Translations under genes and position numbers: made by a program
Notes under the pieces: model-generated
Seen by the model: only the letters and a program-made list of their open reading frames with translations
What the model was told of the DNA's origin: nothing
The model's database searches: none
In this document: one piece after another, positions 16,520-26,161 of the stretch
Numbering within the stretch: the first letter of the stretch is position 1
How the letters are laid out: each line of letters opens with the position of its first letter
Origin: Thermoplasmata archaeon
GTDB lineage: Archaea > Thermoplasmatota > E2 > DHVEG-1
Direction of reading: 5' to 3'
DNA length: 56,084 bases
NCBI GenBank assembly: GCA_020054495.1
Contig: JAHWGK010000011.1
Coordinates: 1 to 56,084 of the forward strand

Positions 16520-17950
16520 ATGTTTGGAGCTGTGAATGAAGAATTTTCTGATGAAACCAAAGGTGTTAAAACATTATTTGGGGAACCAAAGAAAGCTGTT
16601 ATAAAACTAGCTATTCCAATGATTATTGCAATGTCCGCACATACCATATATAACCTTGTTGACGCTTTATGGGTTTCTGGTCTTGGAAAAGATTTTTTTA
16701 CAACAGTTGATGTTCCTGAGGTTGGTACTGGTGCACTTGCTGCAGTTGGTTTTGTATTACCTTTTTTCATGATGATTTTGTCAATTGCTACTGGAATTGG
16801 CATAGGTGGAGGATCCGCTATATCAAGGAAAATTGGTTCTAAAGATAAAAAAGGTGCTGACAATGTAGCAATTCATACGATTATCATTACACTGTTAATT
16901 GCAATAGTTTTTACGATTGTTTTTTATATATTTGCGGATAGAATCTTTATTTCAATTGGTGCCGAAAAAACAGCAACCATGGCTATCTCTTATGGAAGAG
17001 TTATTTTTGCTGGCTGTATTGTTATATTTTTCACTAATGTTGCATTTGCAATCCTAAGAGGAGAAGGTGATGCAAAAAGAGCTATGTATGCTATGATGTT
17101 AGGTGCTGGTTTGAACATAGTAATAGATCCAATATTTATCTACACCTTAGGCCTTGGCGTAACAGGTGCTGCTTATGCAACAATTCTATCTATGTTTATA
17201 ACATCAATTATACTGATTTATTGGTTGTTCTTCAGAAAAGATACATATGTAAAATTCAAATTTCGAGGTTTTAAATTCAATAAAGATACAATTAAGGATA
17301 TTTTTAGAGTTGGTTTACCTGCATCTGTTCAGCAGTTGTCTATGTCATTTACAATGATTATTATTATCATCATCATTAATATTGCAGGAGGTGGTGAAAA
17401 TGGAGTTGCAATCTATAATACTGGTTGGAGAGTAGTAATGATAGCAATACTGCCTCTTCTTGGCATTGCAACAGCTGTGACATCAGTAACAGGCGCTGCT
17501 TTTGGTGCAAACTCAATTGATAAATTGAACATAGCTTATATGTATGCAGCAAAATTAGGTTTTATTATTGAAATTTTACTTGGAATAATATTATTTGTTT
17601 TAGCACCATTAATATCAATAGCTTTTACTACAGGGCCTGAAGGAATATTAATAAGAAATGATTTGGAAATATTTTTGAAAATTACTTGTATTTTTTATCC
17701 CGGAGCAGCATTTGGAATCGCATCCTCAGCAATGTTCCAGGGAACTGGAAAAGGAACCTATGCTCTTATTGCAACACTTCTAAGAACAATAGTGCTTAGC
17801 ATAGCTCTTGCATTGATATCAACATATATTTTTAATGCAGGAATAATAGGAATCTGGTGGTCACTTGTAATAGCAAATCTTATTGGATCAATTGTATCAT
17901 TTACATGGGGTAAAATATACATACGCCGACTACTTGATTTACAACAATAG
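16520..17950 (+). CDS. MATE-family efflux transporter
   Basis: A 476-residue polytopic membrane protein with about 12 hydrophobic helices in two homologous halves. Family features include the LAIPMIIAMSAHTIYNLVDA segment of TM1, GSAISRKIGSKDKKGADNVA after TM2 and, in the second half, GLPASVQQLSMSFTMII. Such proteins export cationic drugs or metabolites in exchange for Na+ or H+. A Na+ motive force would fit the Na+-type K subunit of the ATP synthase in this window, but that link is inference. No Shine-Dalgarno is visible before the ATG, so the message may be leaderless. Confidence 0.93.
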   Translation: MFGAVNEEFSDETKGVKTLFGEPKKAVIKLAIPMIIAMSAHTIYNLVDALWVSGLGKDFFTTVDVPEVGTGALAAVGFVLPFFMMILSIATGIGIGGGSAISRKIGSKDKKGADNVAIHTIIITLLIAIVFTIVFYIFADRIFISIGAEKTATMAISYGRVIFAGCIVIFFTNVAFAILRGEGDAKRAMYAMMLGAGLNIVIDPIFIYTLGLGVTGAAYATILSMFITSIILIYWLFFRKDTYVKFKFRGFKFNKDTIKDIFRVGLPASVQQLSMSFTMIIIIIIINIAGGGENGVAIYNTGWRVVMIAILPLLGIATAVTSVTGAAFGANSIDKLNIAYMYAAKLGFIIEILLGIILFVLAPLISIAFTTGPEGILIRNDLEIFLKITCIFYPGAAFGIASSAMFQGTGKGTYALIATLLRTIVLSIALALISTYIFNAGIIGIWWSLVIANLIGSIVSFTWGKIYIRRLLDLQQ

Positions 17951-18030
17951 GGTTTAGCTAGTGGATTTTGTTATTATTTTCTAAGTAGGCTCCCCCAATA
18001 ATAAAAAATATAGAGGTAAGATTTGTTTTT

Positions 18031-20232
18031 TTAATTTTGTAGCCCAAATCGTAGAATTAGTAACTGTTGTAGTATTGGGAACATCTTAGGATTACTTTGT
18101 AGAAAGTTTAGTAATAGCGTATTAATTGCTTTGTTTCTAGGCATAGTAATAGTGAGTGGATCTGACCATTCACTGATCACACCGTTTTCATCTTTTGCTA
18201 TTACCTTTATCTCATAAGTATCCTGTGACGTCCATTTATGGTCTGCACTTCCAGTATCCCCAGAATTAAATGGCCCTGTCCAATCGCTATATGTGTCATC
18301 ACCCCAATCAAACAAAAAGTATACTTTGTCACCATCAGGGTCAATTGAACTTGTTGAATAAGTATAAGTTGTACCTGTTTTTCCATTAGCAGGGCCAGAA
18401 GGTTTCTCTGGTTTATTTGGTGCTTGTGAGTCACCTTTAATAGCTAGTGTGGGATCTCCAAATGGTTGAAATTCTTCAACAGTTTTATGATCCAAATCAT
18501 CCATACCTGGATAAATATAACTGTTAATAGCTCCACCCCACATTTCTCCAAAAGTCATGGCCCCGTCAGCATATGCTTGAAACGCGTCAATACATATTTT
18601 TTCAAAACCCTTTTCTGCCACATATTCACCATAATAGAACCAATCTAAACCAGAGGCTCCACAGGCGGCTATACCCCCACCTCCGTTATTTATTAACCAT
18701 GCCCATCCAAAACAATCCGGGTCAACATTGTATTTACATGTAGAGCATGCGCCTATTATTACAATTGGTAACTCATCTCCATTTAATAGGCCAGAAATAT
18801 GTGGTGAATTTAGATATCCGTGATTATATGGCCAAGAAGCTGTAGGAATCCATACAGAATTATCTTCATGTGGATGAGTGGACCATATCATAGTATTGCC
18901 ATGTCCTGAGAAATCGATGAAACCACAGCCCTCGTTAATGGCATTACTTATCTTTTTTGCCCCGTTTGGGATGGCTCCAGTTAAGTCTCCTTCTGAAGCC
19001 CAGAGCCTGTCAGGAACAAAACCATCCATTATATCTATTATTACTTGGTTGACGTATTCACCTTCATCAACAGCATATGTATCTCCAGCAGCATGATCAC
19101 CGCCAATAACAACTATATCATTAAACCAATGCTTTGTATAAGCTTCATTATTTTCATATGTTTTAATCTTATTAACACAAGTTGTTACTTCACTTCCACT
19201 TACACATGCAAGCCTGCCAAGATATACATCAGGATAAAGGTCTACCTCATCATAATTATGTGAAGGCCCCCAATCGTATTCTCCAAAGACATCGTTTTCA
19301 TTTGAATCCCAACTACAAAAACCATTAGTGTCATTATAGATGTCAGCATAGTATAAATCGCTTACAAAGGTTTCATTATCAGTCCCTCTTAAAATATGTG
19401 TTTCTCTAGCGGGAAATTTGTCAATTCCTCCAACTAAAAGTACATAATCTGTGTTCCAATTTTCAATGGCATTTTTAATGAAATGTTTGTTTTTCTCTTG
19501 ATCATCACGTCCTGTTACAGGAAAATGAACACTATTATAAACATCTGTTAAACTTACAAAAATTGTAGAGATACCTCTACCATTTTTATGCGTTATAAGC
19601 GGTGTAAGCTCATCACTAAATTCTGAGGGGCCAAGAACAACAAATTCATATTCGTCTTTAACTACACCGGATTTAACAGGTTCTTCATACTCTAATATAA
19701 TATCTACATTACTTGTCCATTCTATTATATTTTCAGCTGGATAATACTGAACTGGGAATATCTGTATCTTGACAATAACACAGCGGCCATTATTCCCTAT
19801 ACCACTTCCTACATCATACGTATACCATGTATTTGGGTAGGGATCTAATCCATAGTTTATGGTTGATGATTGGACCTTTTCATTTTTTATACTACATTCA
19901 CCTGAAACTGCCTCTGGCGTAGGCATTATATATTTTGGGATTGTCTGATAATGAATGTCGTTTGGTTTGCAACTAATACCTTTAATTTTTGTACCAAATG
20001 GAAACGTAAATGTTTGAATATAACTTGGTAATAAAGGTTTATTTTGTTTCATTAAAAAAGAGTTAGTATTAATCATATTAATTGTTAGATACTCATCTTC
20101 ATTAGTTGTTGTTGGATGCGAAAAATTTATTGATTTTGTTACAAATTTTGTATTTTCATCTGGTAAAGCAACAGCTCCAAGTCCACTTAGGACTAAAATT
20201 CCTACTATTAGCAATGGTAACAATTTTTTCAT
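18031..20232 (-). CDS. Exported C25 (gingipain-type) cysteine peptidase with PKD-like domain and shared C-terminal tail
   Basis: A 733-residue secreted protein. The signal peptide (LLPLLIVGILVLSGLGAVAL) is followed by a propeptide-like region (about residues 25-215). The C25 catalytic domain has the His in IDFSGHGNTMIWSTH and the Cys in VIIGACSTCKYN, both expected positions. A PKD-like domain (FLFDWGDDTYSDWTGPFNSG) precedes the tail that starts PRNKAINTLLLNFLQSNP and includes MFPILQQLLILRFGL. I choose the ATG at 20232, with GGGGAGG 6-7 nt upstream. Gingipains in Bacteroidetes leave the cell through a C-terminal signal, which makes the tail on this one notable. It should degrade extracellular protein. 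Confidence 0.93.
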   Translation of the reverse strand: MKKLLPLLIVGILVLSGLGAVALPDENTKFVTKSINFSHPTTTNEDEYLTINMINTNSFLMKQNKPLLPSYIQTFTFPFGTKIKGISCKPNDIHYQTIPKYIMPTPEAVSGECSIKNEKVQSSTINYGLDPYPNTWYTYDVGSGIGNNGRCVIVKIQIFPVQYYPAENIIEWTSNVDIILEYEEPVKSGVVKDEYEFVVLGPSEFSDELTPLITHKNGRGISTIFVSLTDVYNSVHFPVTGRDDQEKNKHFIKNAIENWNTDYVLLVGGIDKFPARETHILRGTDNETFVSDLYYADIYNDTNGFCSWDSNENDVFGEYDWGPSHNYDEVDLYPDVYLGRLACVSGSEVTTCVNKIKTYENNEAYTKHWFNDIVVIGGDHAAGDTYAVDEGEYVNQVIIDIMDGFVPDRLWASEGDLTGAIPNGAKKISNAINEGCGFIDFSGHGNTMIWSTHPHEDNSVWIPTASWPYNHGYLNSPHISGLLNGDELPIVIIGACSTCKYNVDPDCFGWAWLINNGGGGIAACGASGLDWFYYGEYVAEKGFEKICIDAFQAYADGAMTFGEMWGGAINSYIYPGMDDLDHKTVEEFQPFGDPTLAIKGDSQAPNKPEKPSGPANGKTGTTYTYSTSSIDPDGDKVYFLFDWGDDTYSDWTGPFNSGDTGSADHKWTSQDTYEIKVIAKDENGVISEWSDPLTITMPRNKAINTLLLNFLQSNPKMFPILQQLLILRFGLQN

Positions 20233-20440
20233 ATTCTGCCTCCCCATTCTATACTTAAATAGAGCTTTTGGTATATAAATCTTAATAAAAAACAGCATAA
20301 ATGATCCATTATAAGAGAGAATAATTCAAACCTGATTTTCTTTCAAGAATACAATAACTTTGCGAGTAAGATTTAAACAACATTATATAACTATATTCAA
20401 ACCGTTCATTATAAAACTCCTAAATTATATAATGTATAAT

Positions 20441-21601
20441 ATGGGTGGTGTGGACTGGTTTAAAAACTCTGTTATATATCACATATTAATTGATAGATTT
20501 GCAGGATTTAGATCTTCAGATAATTGGGAGAAACCTGAATTCTTAGGTGGAACCATCAAAGGAATAATCGAAAAATTCGATTATCTTCAAGACCTTGGCG
20601 TTAATACGATTTGGATTTCACCTTTCTATAAAACTAGTGAGTATCATGGTTACCATATAACAGATTTCTATCAAGTAGATCCACATTTTGGCACAACTAA
20701 TGATATAAAAAAATTAATTAAAATAGTTCATAATCATGATATGCATATTATCGCAGATTTTGTTCCTAATCACTGCTCAAATCGCCACCCGTATTTCCAA
20801 GAGGCACAACTCAACAAAAATAGTGAGTATAGAAACTGGTTTTATTTTACCAAATGGCCAAATAATTACATGTGCTTTCTAAGTATTAAAGAAATTCCTA
20901 AGATTAACCTTAATAACCCCAATGCTCGCAACTACATAATAAACGCAGCAAAGCACTGGCTTAGCCTTGGGTTTGATGGTTATAGACTTGATCACGTTAT
21001 AGGACCACCACATAGTTTTTGGAAACAATTTAAAAAAGAAATAAAAAAAATATTTCCTAATGCTATTTTAATAGGAGAAGCCTGGATGAAGGGCATCAAA
21101 TTCGATGAACTAAAAACAATAAACATAAATCATAAGTTTTTAAAATGGATTTCTGGTGCGTCCTCAGAAAATCTGTTAAAAGAATACATTAGAGAGCTAG
21201 ATGGAGTTTTAGATTTCAAGTTACAAGAATTAATAAAAGACTATATAGTGAAAGAAAAATTTTCAAAAAAAGAATTTTATGATAGAATAAAATACCACTA
21301 TAGGAGCTATCCAAATAATTATTTTCTACCAACGTTTCTTGATAATCATGACATGAATCGTTTTTTATTTGAATGTAAAAACAACAAAGAAAAACTCAAA
21401 CAAGCAGCAGAAATACAGTTTTCAATAGATCAACCAGTAATAATTTACTATGGAACAGAAATCGGAGTTACACAAAACAAGTCAATTTGGGAATTCTCAG
21501 CTAACGGAGATTTACAGGCAAGACAACCAATGAATTGGGAAAAACAAGACATTAAACTGTTAATGTTTTATAAAAACCTCATTAAACAAAAGAAAGCTTG
21601 A
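20441..21601 (+). CDS. GH13 alpha-amylase-family glycoside hydrolase
   Basis: About 386 residues of a GH13 barrel with all conserved regions: DFVPNHCSNRH (region I), GFDGYRLDHV with the Asp nucleophile (II), ILIGEAWMKG with the general acid Glu (III) and FLDNHDMNRF with the third carboxylate (IV). There is no signal peptide, so it probably acts on internal or imported maltodextrin or glycogen. The C-terminal beta domain typical of GH13 is very short or absent. The start is uncertain: ATGs at 20432 and 20441 are both possible, and a TATA-like TTATATAATG overlaps the former. I reject the longer frame from 20360. The MITE-like element follows 12 bp after the stop codon. Confidence 0.9.
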   Translation: MGGVDWFKNSVIYHILIDRFAGFRSSDNWEKPEFLGGTIKGIIEKFDYLQDLGVNTIWISPFYKTSEYHGYHITDFYQVDPHFGTTNDIKKLIKIVHNHDMHIIADFVPNHCSNRHPYFQEAQLNKNSEYRNWFYFTKWPNNYMCFLSIKEIPKINLNNPNARNYIINAAKHWLSLGFDGYRLDHVIGPPHSFWKQFKKEIKKIFPNAILIGEAWMKGIKFDELKTININHKFLKWISGASSENLLKEYIRELDGVLDFKLQELIKDYIVKEKFSKKEFYDRIKYHYRSYPNNYFLPTFLDNHDMNRFLFECKNNKEKLKQAAEIQFSIDQPVIIYYGTEIGVTQNKSIWEFSANGDLQARQPMNWEKQDIKLLMFYKNLIKQKKA

Positions 21602-21613
21602 TTTCTATTTTAA

Positions 21614-21725
21614 AAATAATAGGGCTCTGTCTCAAAATTCAACTGTGCTATCTGTTGTTGTCATTTTATTGCATATTATCCAATATGAGTAAATCGAATA
21701 CTTTTGAGACAAAGCCAAATAATAG
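21614..21725. mobile_element. 94-bp MITE-like element with 15-bp terminal inverted repeats and 9-bp target duplication
   Basis: The ends GGCTCTGTCTCAAAA (21623-21637) and TTTTGAGACAAAGCC (21702-21716) are inverted repeats matching at 14 of 15 bases. Immediately outside both ends is the same 9-mer AAATAATAG (21614-21622 and 21717-21725), the mark of transposase insertion. The interior has no credible gene, so it is a non-autonomous element mobilised in trans. No matching transposase is in the window. It sits between the GH13 gene and a 46-codon gene. Confidence 0.8.
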
Positions 21726-21794
21726 TTTCAATCACCCTAATTTTAGCAATATAAATGAAAAAGAAAATCACACAGTATTATAAGAGGTTTGAAA

Positions 21795-21935
21795 ATGATT
21801 GTGTGGAAATATACAATCCTGAGTGACGCTGGAACTATCACAACTAGGAATACTGAATATGCTGAAAAGAAAAGTAGACTAGGTTATCCTGTGTTTTGTA
21901 AAAGAGAAAATAATGTCTATAAATTTTATCATTAG
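21795..21935 (+). CDS. Small conserved-looking protein, 46 aa
   Basis: ATG at 21795 with GAGGT 7 nt upstream opens a 46-codon frame, MIVWKYTILSDAGTITTRN, continuing AEKKSRLGYPVFCKRENNVY to FYH and stop. Its composition is mixed, not the Lys/Asn/Ile bias of chance frames in AT-rich DNA. No family is recognised. It ends 59 bp before infB on the same strand and may be cotranscribed with it. Confidence 0.5.
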   Translation: MIVWKYTILSDAGTITTRNTEYAEKKSRLGYPVFCKRENNVYKFYH

Positions 21936-21994
21936 ACTAAGTGGTTTCATAAAAGTTAAAAAGGGTACGATATTAACAACGCCAGGCAAGCGAT

Positions 21995-23758
21995 ATGTCT
22001 GGCGGTTCAAAATTTATTAGACAACCTATTGTCAGCGTACTTGGTCACGTTGATCATGGTAAGACTTCTTTACTTGATTTTATTAGAGGATCTGCTGTTG
22101 TTTCAAGAGAATCTGGAGCAATAACTCAGCATATTGGTGCAACAGAGGTTCCAATCGATGCTATATATGGAGTTTGCGGGGATCTTCTGAAGGAAACAAA
22201 GTTCACTCTACCCGGTTTACTTTTTATCGATACTCCCGGACATCATGCATTTACGACACTAAGAGTACGAGGCGGGTCACTAGCAGATTTAGCAGTCCTA
22301 GTTGTCGATATTAATGAAGGTTTTAAACCACAGACCTATGAATCCATAAAAATTTTAAAACAGTATAAGACACCTTTCATCATCGCAGCAAATAAAATTG
22401 ATGCAATTTCAGGCTGGCAAAAAAGTAAAAACATTGCAATGGCACGTATTGAAAATCAACGTTATAACGTTAAAACAATGTTTGAAGAAAAACTCTATGA
22501 GCTTATTGGAACAGTTTCTGAACAAAAGCTGAATGCTGATTTATATTTCAACATTTCTGATTTTAGAAAAACTATAGGTATAATTCCAACTTCAGCAAAA
22601 ACAGGGGAAGGAATACCTGAACTATTAATGGTTCTCGTTGGATTAGCACAACGATTCCTTGAGGATCAACTTCACATAGAAAGTGGCCCCGGAGAAGGAA
22701 GTGTTTTGGAGGTCAAGGAAGAAGTTGGTCTTGGTAAAACAATTGATGCAATAATATACAATGGAAAAATAAAAAATGATGATAAACTAGTAATAGGCAC
22801 TACAGAAGAGCCTGTTGTAACCCGCATAAAGGCTCTATTGAAACCCAAACCGCTTGATGAAATTCGTGATCCGCGAGAACGTTTTGACAACGTTTCTGAG
22901 GTTTATGCAGCATGTGGTGTTAAAATTTCTTCACCAGATTTAGAAAACGTTATCCCCGGGGCTCCGATAAGAGTAGTAAAAGGTAATCTTGAAGAAGTAA
23001 TTAAAGAAATTAAGAGTCAGACGAAGATAGATTTTGAATTAGATTCACAAGGTATACTAGTTAAAGCTGATACTATAGGATCACTTGAAGCGCTAATTAA
23101 AGAGTCAAGAGATAAAGGTATAAAAATTAGAAAAGCAGAAATTGGAAATGTTTCAAAAAGAGAAATAGTAGAAGTTGATGCAACTCTTGATCCATTTAAT
23201 AAACTTATTTTTGCTTTTAATGTAAAGATACTTCCAGAGGCAAAAGAAGAACTTGCAAACACTGATATTACTGTATTTGATGAAAACGTCATTTACACAA
23301 TTATGGAAAACTATGATGAGTGGATAGAAAAGAAAAAGGCAGAAATTGAACGAGAACGAAGGCAAGACTACGTGCATCCAGGCATGATCAAATTCTTACC
23401 AGAATATGTTTTTAGAGTTAGCCATCCCGCAGTTATTGGTGTTAGGATCTTGGCAGGTCGAATAAAAACTGGATTGCGACTGATGAAAGAAGATGGACGG
23501 ATAATTGGATCAATAAAAGGCATACAGTCTGAAAATAAACCTGTAGAAGAGGCAATACAAGGCCAAGAGGTCGCAATATCAATTGAGGGAATAACTGTTG
23601 GTAGACAAATCAAGGGAGAAGATATTCTTTATACAGATCTTCCAATTAGTGACGCTAAAAAACTCAGAGAAATGGATGTTTTAAACCTTGATGAAAAAGA
23701 TGTCTTAAATAAAATTTTTGAAATAAAAAGAAAATCTGATAAGTTTTGGGGCATGTAA
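21995..23758 (+). CDS. infB: Translation initiation factor aIF5B (IF-2 family GTPase)
   Basis: A 587-residue GTPase of archaeal length, without the long N-terminus of bacterial IF-2. GTPase motifs are complete: GHVDHGKT (P loop, about residues 17-24), DTPGHHAF (G3) and ANKID (G4). The C-terminal part (HPGMIKFLPEYVFRVSHPAV and domain IV) is of aIF5B type. It promotes subunit joining in translation initiation. It is followed 47 bp later by the first ATP synthase gene, so read-through into that operon is possible. Confidence 0.97.
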   Translation: MSGGSKFIRQPIVSVLGHVDHGKTSLLDFIRGSAVVSRESGAITQHIGATEVPIDAIYGVCGDLLKETKFTLPGLLFIDTPGHHAFTTLRVRGGSLADLAVLVVDINEGFKPQTYESIKILKQYKTPFIIAANKIDAISGWQKSKNIAMARIENQRYNVKTMFEEKLYELIGTVSEQKLNADLYFNISDFRKTIGIIPTSAKTGEGIPELLMVLVGLAQRFLEDQLHIESGPGEGSVLEVKEEVGLGKTIDAIIYNGKIKNDDKLVIGTTEEPVVTRIKALLKPKPLDEIRDPRERFDNVSEVYAACGVKISSPDLENVIPGAPIRVVKGNLEEVIKEIKSQTKIDFELDSQGILVKADTIGSLEALIKESRDKGIKIRKAEIGNVSKREIVEVDATLDPFNKLIFAFNVKILPEAKEELANTDITVFDENVIYTIMENYDEWIEKKKAEIERERRQDYVHPGMIKFLPEYVFRVSHPAVIGVRILAGRIKTGLRLMKEDGRIIGSIKGIQSENKPVEEAIQGQEVAISIEGITVGRQIKGEDILYTDLPISDAKKLREMDVLNLDEKDVLNKIFEIKRKSDKFWGM

Positions 23759-23805
23759 TTTTCTGATAAAAACCCTAATAAATATCTTATCAATACGGGT
23801 ATCAG

Positions 23806-24123
23806 ATGGCATCTAAATCAATCAATGATATAAAAAACGCTGAAAAGAAAGCTCTTCAGTCGATAAAAACTGCTAGAAAAGATGTCGAAGAACTTATCAA
23901 TAAAGCTAAGAAAGATGCTGAAAAAGAAAAACAAAAAATTATAAAAAACGCTCAAAACAAAGTTAAGAAACTATCTGAAAAAGCTGAAGAAGAAGCAAAA
24001 AAAGATATTCAAAAAATAAAAAATGATAGCAAAATAGAGATATCTAAAATAAAGGAAACTGCAAATAAAAATATATTAAAAGCTGCGGATGCAATCATAA
24101 AGGAGATTGAAGAGGGGGAGTAA
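23806..24123 (+). CDS. ahaH: A-type ATP synthase subunit H
   Basis: A 105-residue, almost entirely alpha-helical, Lys/Glu-rich coiled coil (for example KKAEEEAKKDIQKIKN pattern), as expected of the peripheral-stalk subunit H, which pairs with subunit E to hold the head against rotation. It is the first gene of the H-I-K-E-C-F-A-B-D operon. Position and composition give the assignment; sequence alone would allow other coiled coils. Confidence 0.88.
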   Translation: MASKSINDIKNAEKKALQSIKTARKDVEELINKAKKDAEKEKQKIIKNAQNKVKKLSEKAEEEAKKDIQKIKNDSKIEISKIKETANKNILKAADAIIKEIEEGE

Positions 24124-24144
24124 ACCATACTATTTCCAGCCCCA

Positions 24145-26148
24145 ATGAAAAAGGCTTCATTAATTGTACATCAAAACTATGTAGAAGATGTCATAAAAAA
24201 TCTTCATGAAACTGGAATAATGGAGATTATTGATATATCCAAGGAAGAGCCAGAGACACTGGAGGGTATTGAAAAAGTAGCCACTCATCCTGATGCTGAG
24301 GCATGTACTCTTTATGAATTAAGGCTTTCGAGGTTAATAGGTATTTTAAACAAATTAAAGCCAAAGAAAAGTGGACTTAAAGCATTACTTCATCCAGATT
24401 TACCAGAGATAAGACCTGTTGAAGATCGTCCGCTTGATGAGATTTATTCTTATGCTGAAGGGGTTTTAGAGGAAATCGAGAAAAAGATCTTAGGCCATGA
24501 ACAAAAACTTCAGGCACTTAACGAGAAAATTGAGATAATAAATCAAGACCTAAATCGATTAGAACTCGTTAAAGATTTTGAGTTTGATATTTCACATATT
24601 GGTAAATCTGATTATGTAATTGTTAAAGTAGGTAAAACATTAGATTTAGAGAGTTTAAAAGCTGAAATAGGAAATCTTGAAAAATCCGTAATTTATTCGA
24701 AACAATTTGGCACTGGTAAAAAAATTGAATGGGTTGTTTTAATTGGAGCGCATATTTTAGAAAAAGATAAACTTGAAAAAATTTGTAGGGAAAAAATATC
24801 AGAATTTTCTTTTGAGGTTTCATCTGGGTCTCCAAAAAAACTTCTAAAATCATTAAAGGATGTTAAAAAAGAGATTAATAAAGAAAAAAAGAAAATTGTT
24901 TCAGATTTACGCATTTTTGCACAAGAACAACTTGATGATCTTCTTGCTTTGAAAGAAGAAATTCAACTTGAGAGAATTCGAAAGGAAGTTCCGAAGAATT
25001 TTGCTAAAACAAAGTCCACATATATTCTTAAAGGCTGGATTTTAGAAAAAGACGAAAAAACGTTGCAAGAATCTTTATCAAATGTTTCTAAAGATCATAT
25101 TTTATTTAATTTTAAAACTCCATCTGCAAACCCTGACAACCCACCTACCTATATTAAAACCCCTAGATGGGCAGAAGGTTTTAAAAGCCTACTTGGAATG
25201 TTCTCGCTTCCGAAATATAACGAGGTGAACCCTACTATCATCATGGGAATCTTCTTTGTACTATTCTTTGGCATTATGCTTGGTGATGCTGGTTATGGTA
25301 TTGTTATATTAGCTCTATCTTTGTATGGATATATTAAGTTATCAAAGCATAGTGAATTAATTCGTGATTGGTCTTTTATGGGTATTTGGATGGGGCTTAT
25401 CACGTCTATTGTGGGTTTTCTCACAAATAGTTTCTTCGGTGATCTTATTCCAAGGTTCTTTTATTCAAATCCTGATGCTCCATTATATAGTTTAGACGTT
25501 TTTGGTATACATTTACCCGCGAATCCGATAAAGGATCCATTGACAATTCTTGCAATAGCACTTATTTTTGGTCTAGCTCACTTGAATGTTGGAATTATAC
25601 TGGGTATTTATCAAGCATATAAACGAAAAAATTATAAGAAAATGCTTACCGAGCGTTTTTGTTTTATACCATTGCAGATTGGCGGTGGTATGCTGATTGG
25701 TTACTTCATTCTTGGCTGGTACCTCCCTGATTTTTTGTTTTCTGTAGCGGGGATATTGGTAATAATTGGTATAATTCAACTTTTCATAGCTTCAGGACCA
25801 ATTGGATTCTTTGCTATAACTGGTTATATTGGAGACTGGCTATCATATGCTCGTCTTCTCGCACTTGGTCTAGCAACAGCGGGTATGGCACTTGCGTTCA
25901 ACATTGTTTCAGAGCTTCTTAAAGACATGATTCCGATTCAAATCATTGGCGTTATCATAATGATATTTTTACTCATAATTATGCATCTTGTGAACCTTGG
26001 CCTTCAGGCCCTTGGTGCAGGGGTTCATTCACTAAGACTTCAATATGTTGAGTTTTTCAATCGGTTTTATGAAGGTGGCGGACATGAGTTTGCCCCTTTT
26101 AAAATAGATAGAAAGTATACAAAAAACAATGAAGAAAAAATAGATTAA
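24145..26148 (+). CDS. ahaI: A-type ATP synthase subunit I (a-subunit)
   Basis: A 667-residue protein. The N-terminal half is cytoplasmic with coiled coils and forms the collar of the peripheral stalks. The C-terminal half (about residues 365-650) has seven to eight membrane helices forming the ion half-channels against the K ring. Family motifs include the short LGDAGYG loop, GDWLSYARLLALGLATAGMA with the channel Arg, and ALGAGVHSLRLQYVEFF. The length is normal. The gene ends 13 bp before ahaK, and the AAAGGAGG ribosome-binding site of ahaK lies in that gap. Confidence 0.96.
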   Translation: MKKASLIVHQNYVEDVIKNLHETGIMEIIDISKEEPETLEGIEKVATHPDAEACTLYELRLSRLIGILNKLKPKKSGLKALLHPDLPEIRPVEDRPLDEIYSYAEGVLEEIEKKILGHEQKLQALNEKIEIINQDLNRLELVKDFEFDISHIGKSDYVIVKVGKTLDLESLKAEIGNLEKSVIYSKQFGTGKKIEWVVLIGAHILEKDKLEKICREKISEFSFEVSSGSPKKLLKSLKDVKKEINKEKKKIVSDLRIFAQEQLDDLLALKEEIQLERIRKEVPKNFAKTKSTYILKGWILEKDEKTLQESLSNVSKDHILFNFKTPSANPDNPPTYIKTPRWAEGFKSLLGMFSLPKYNEVNPTIIMGIFFVLFFGIMLGDAGYGIVILALSLYGYIKLSKHSELIRDWSFMGIWMGLITSIVGFLTNSFFGDLIPRFFYSNPDAPLYSLDVFGIHLPANPIKDPLTILAIALIFGLAHLNVGIILGIYQAYKRKNYKKMLTERFCFIPLQIGGGMLIGYFILGWYLPDFLFSVAGILVIIGIIQLFIASGPIGFFAITGYIGDWLSYARLLALGLATAGMALAFNIVSELLKDMIPIQIIGVIIMIFLLIIMHLVNLGLQALGAGVHSLRLQYVEFFNRFYEGGGHEFAPFKIDRKYTKNNEEKID

Positions 26149-26161
26149 AAGGAGGAAAAAT

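Noticed and set aside
21598-21783. 61-codon frame after the GH13 gene
   Set aside because: It lies across the MITE-like element and uses its terminal repeats as coding sequence; no ribosome-binding site.
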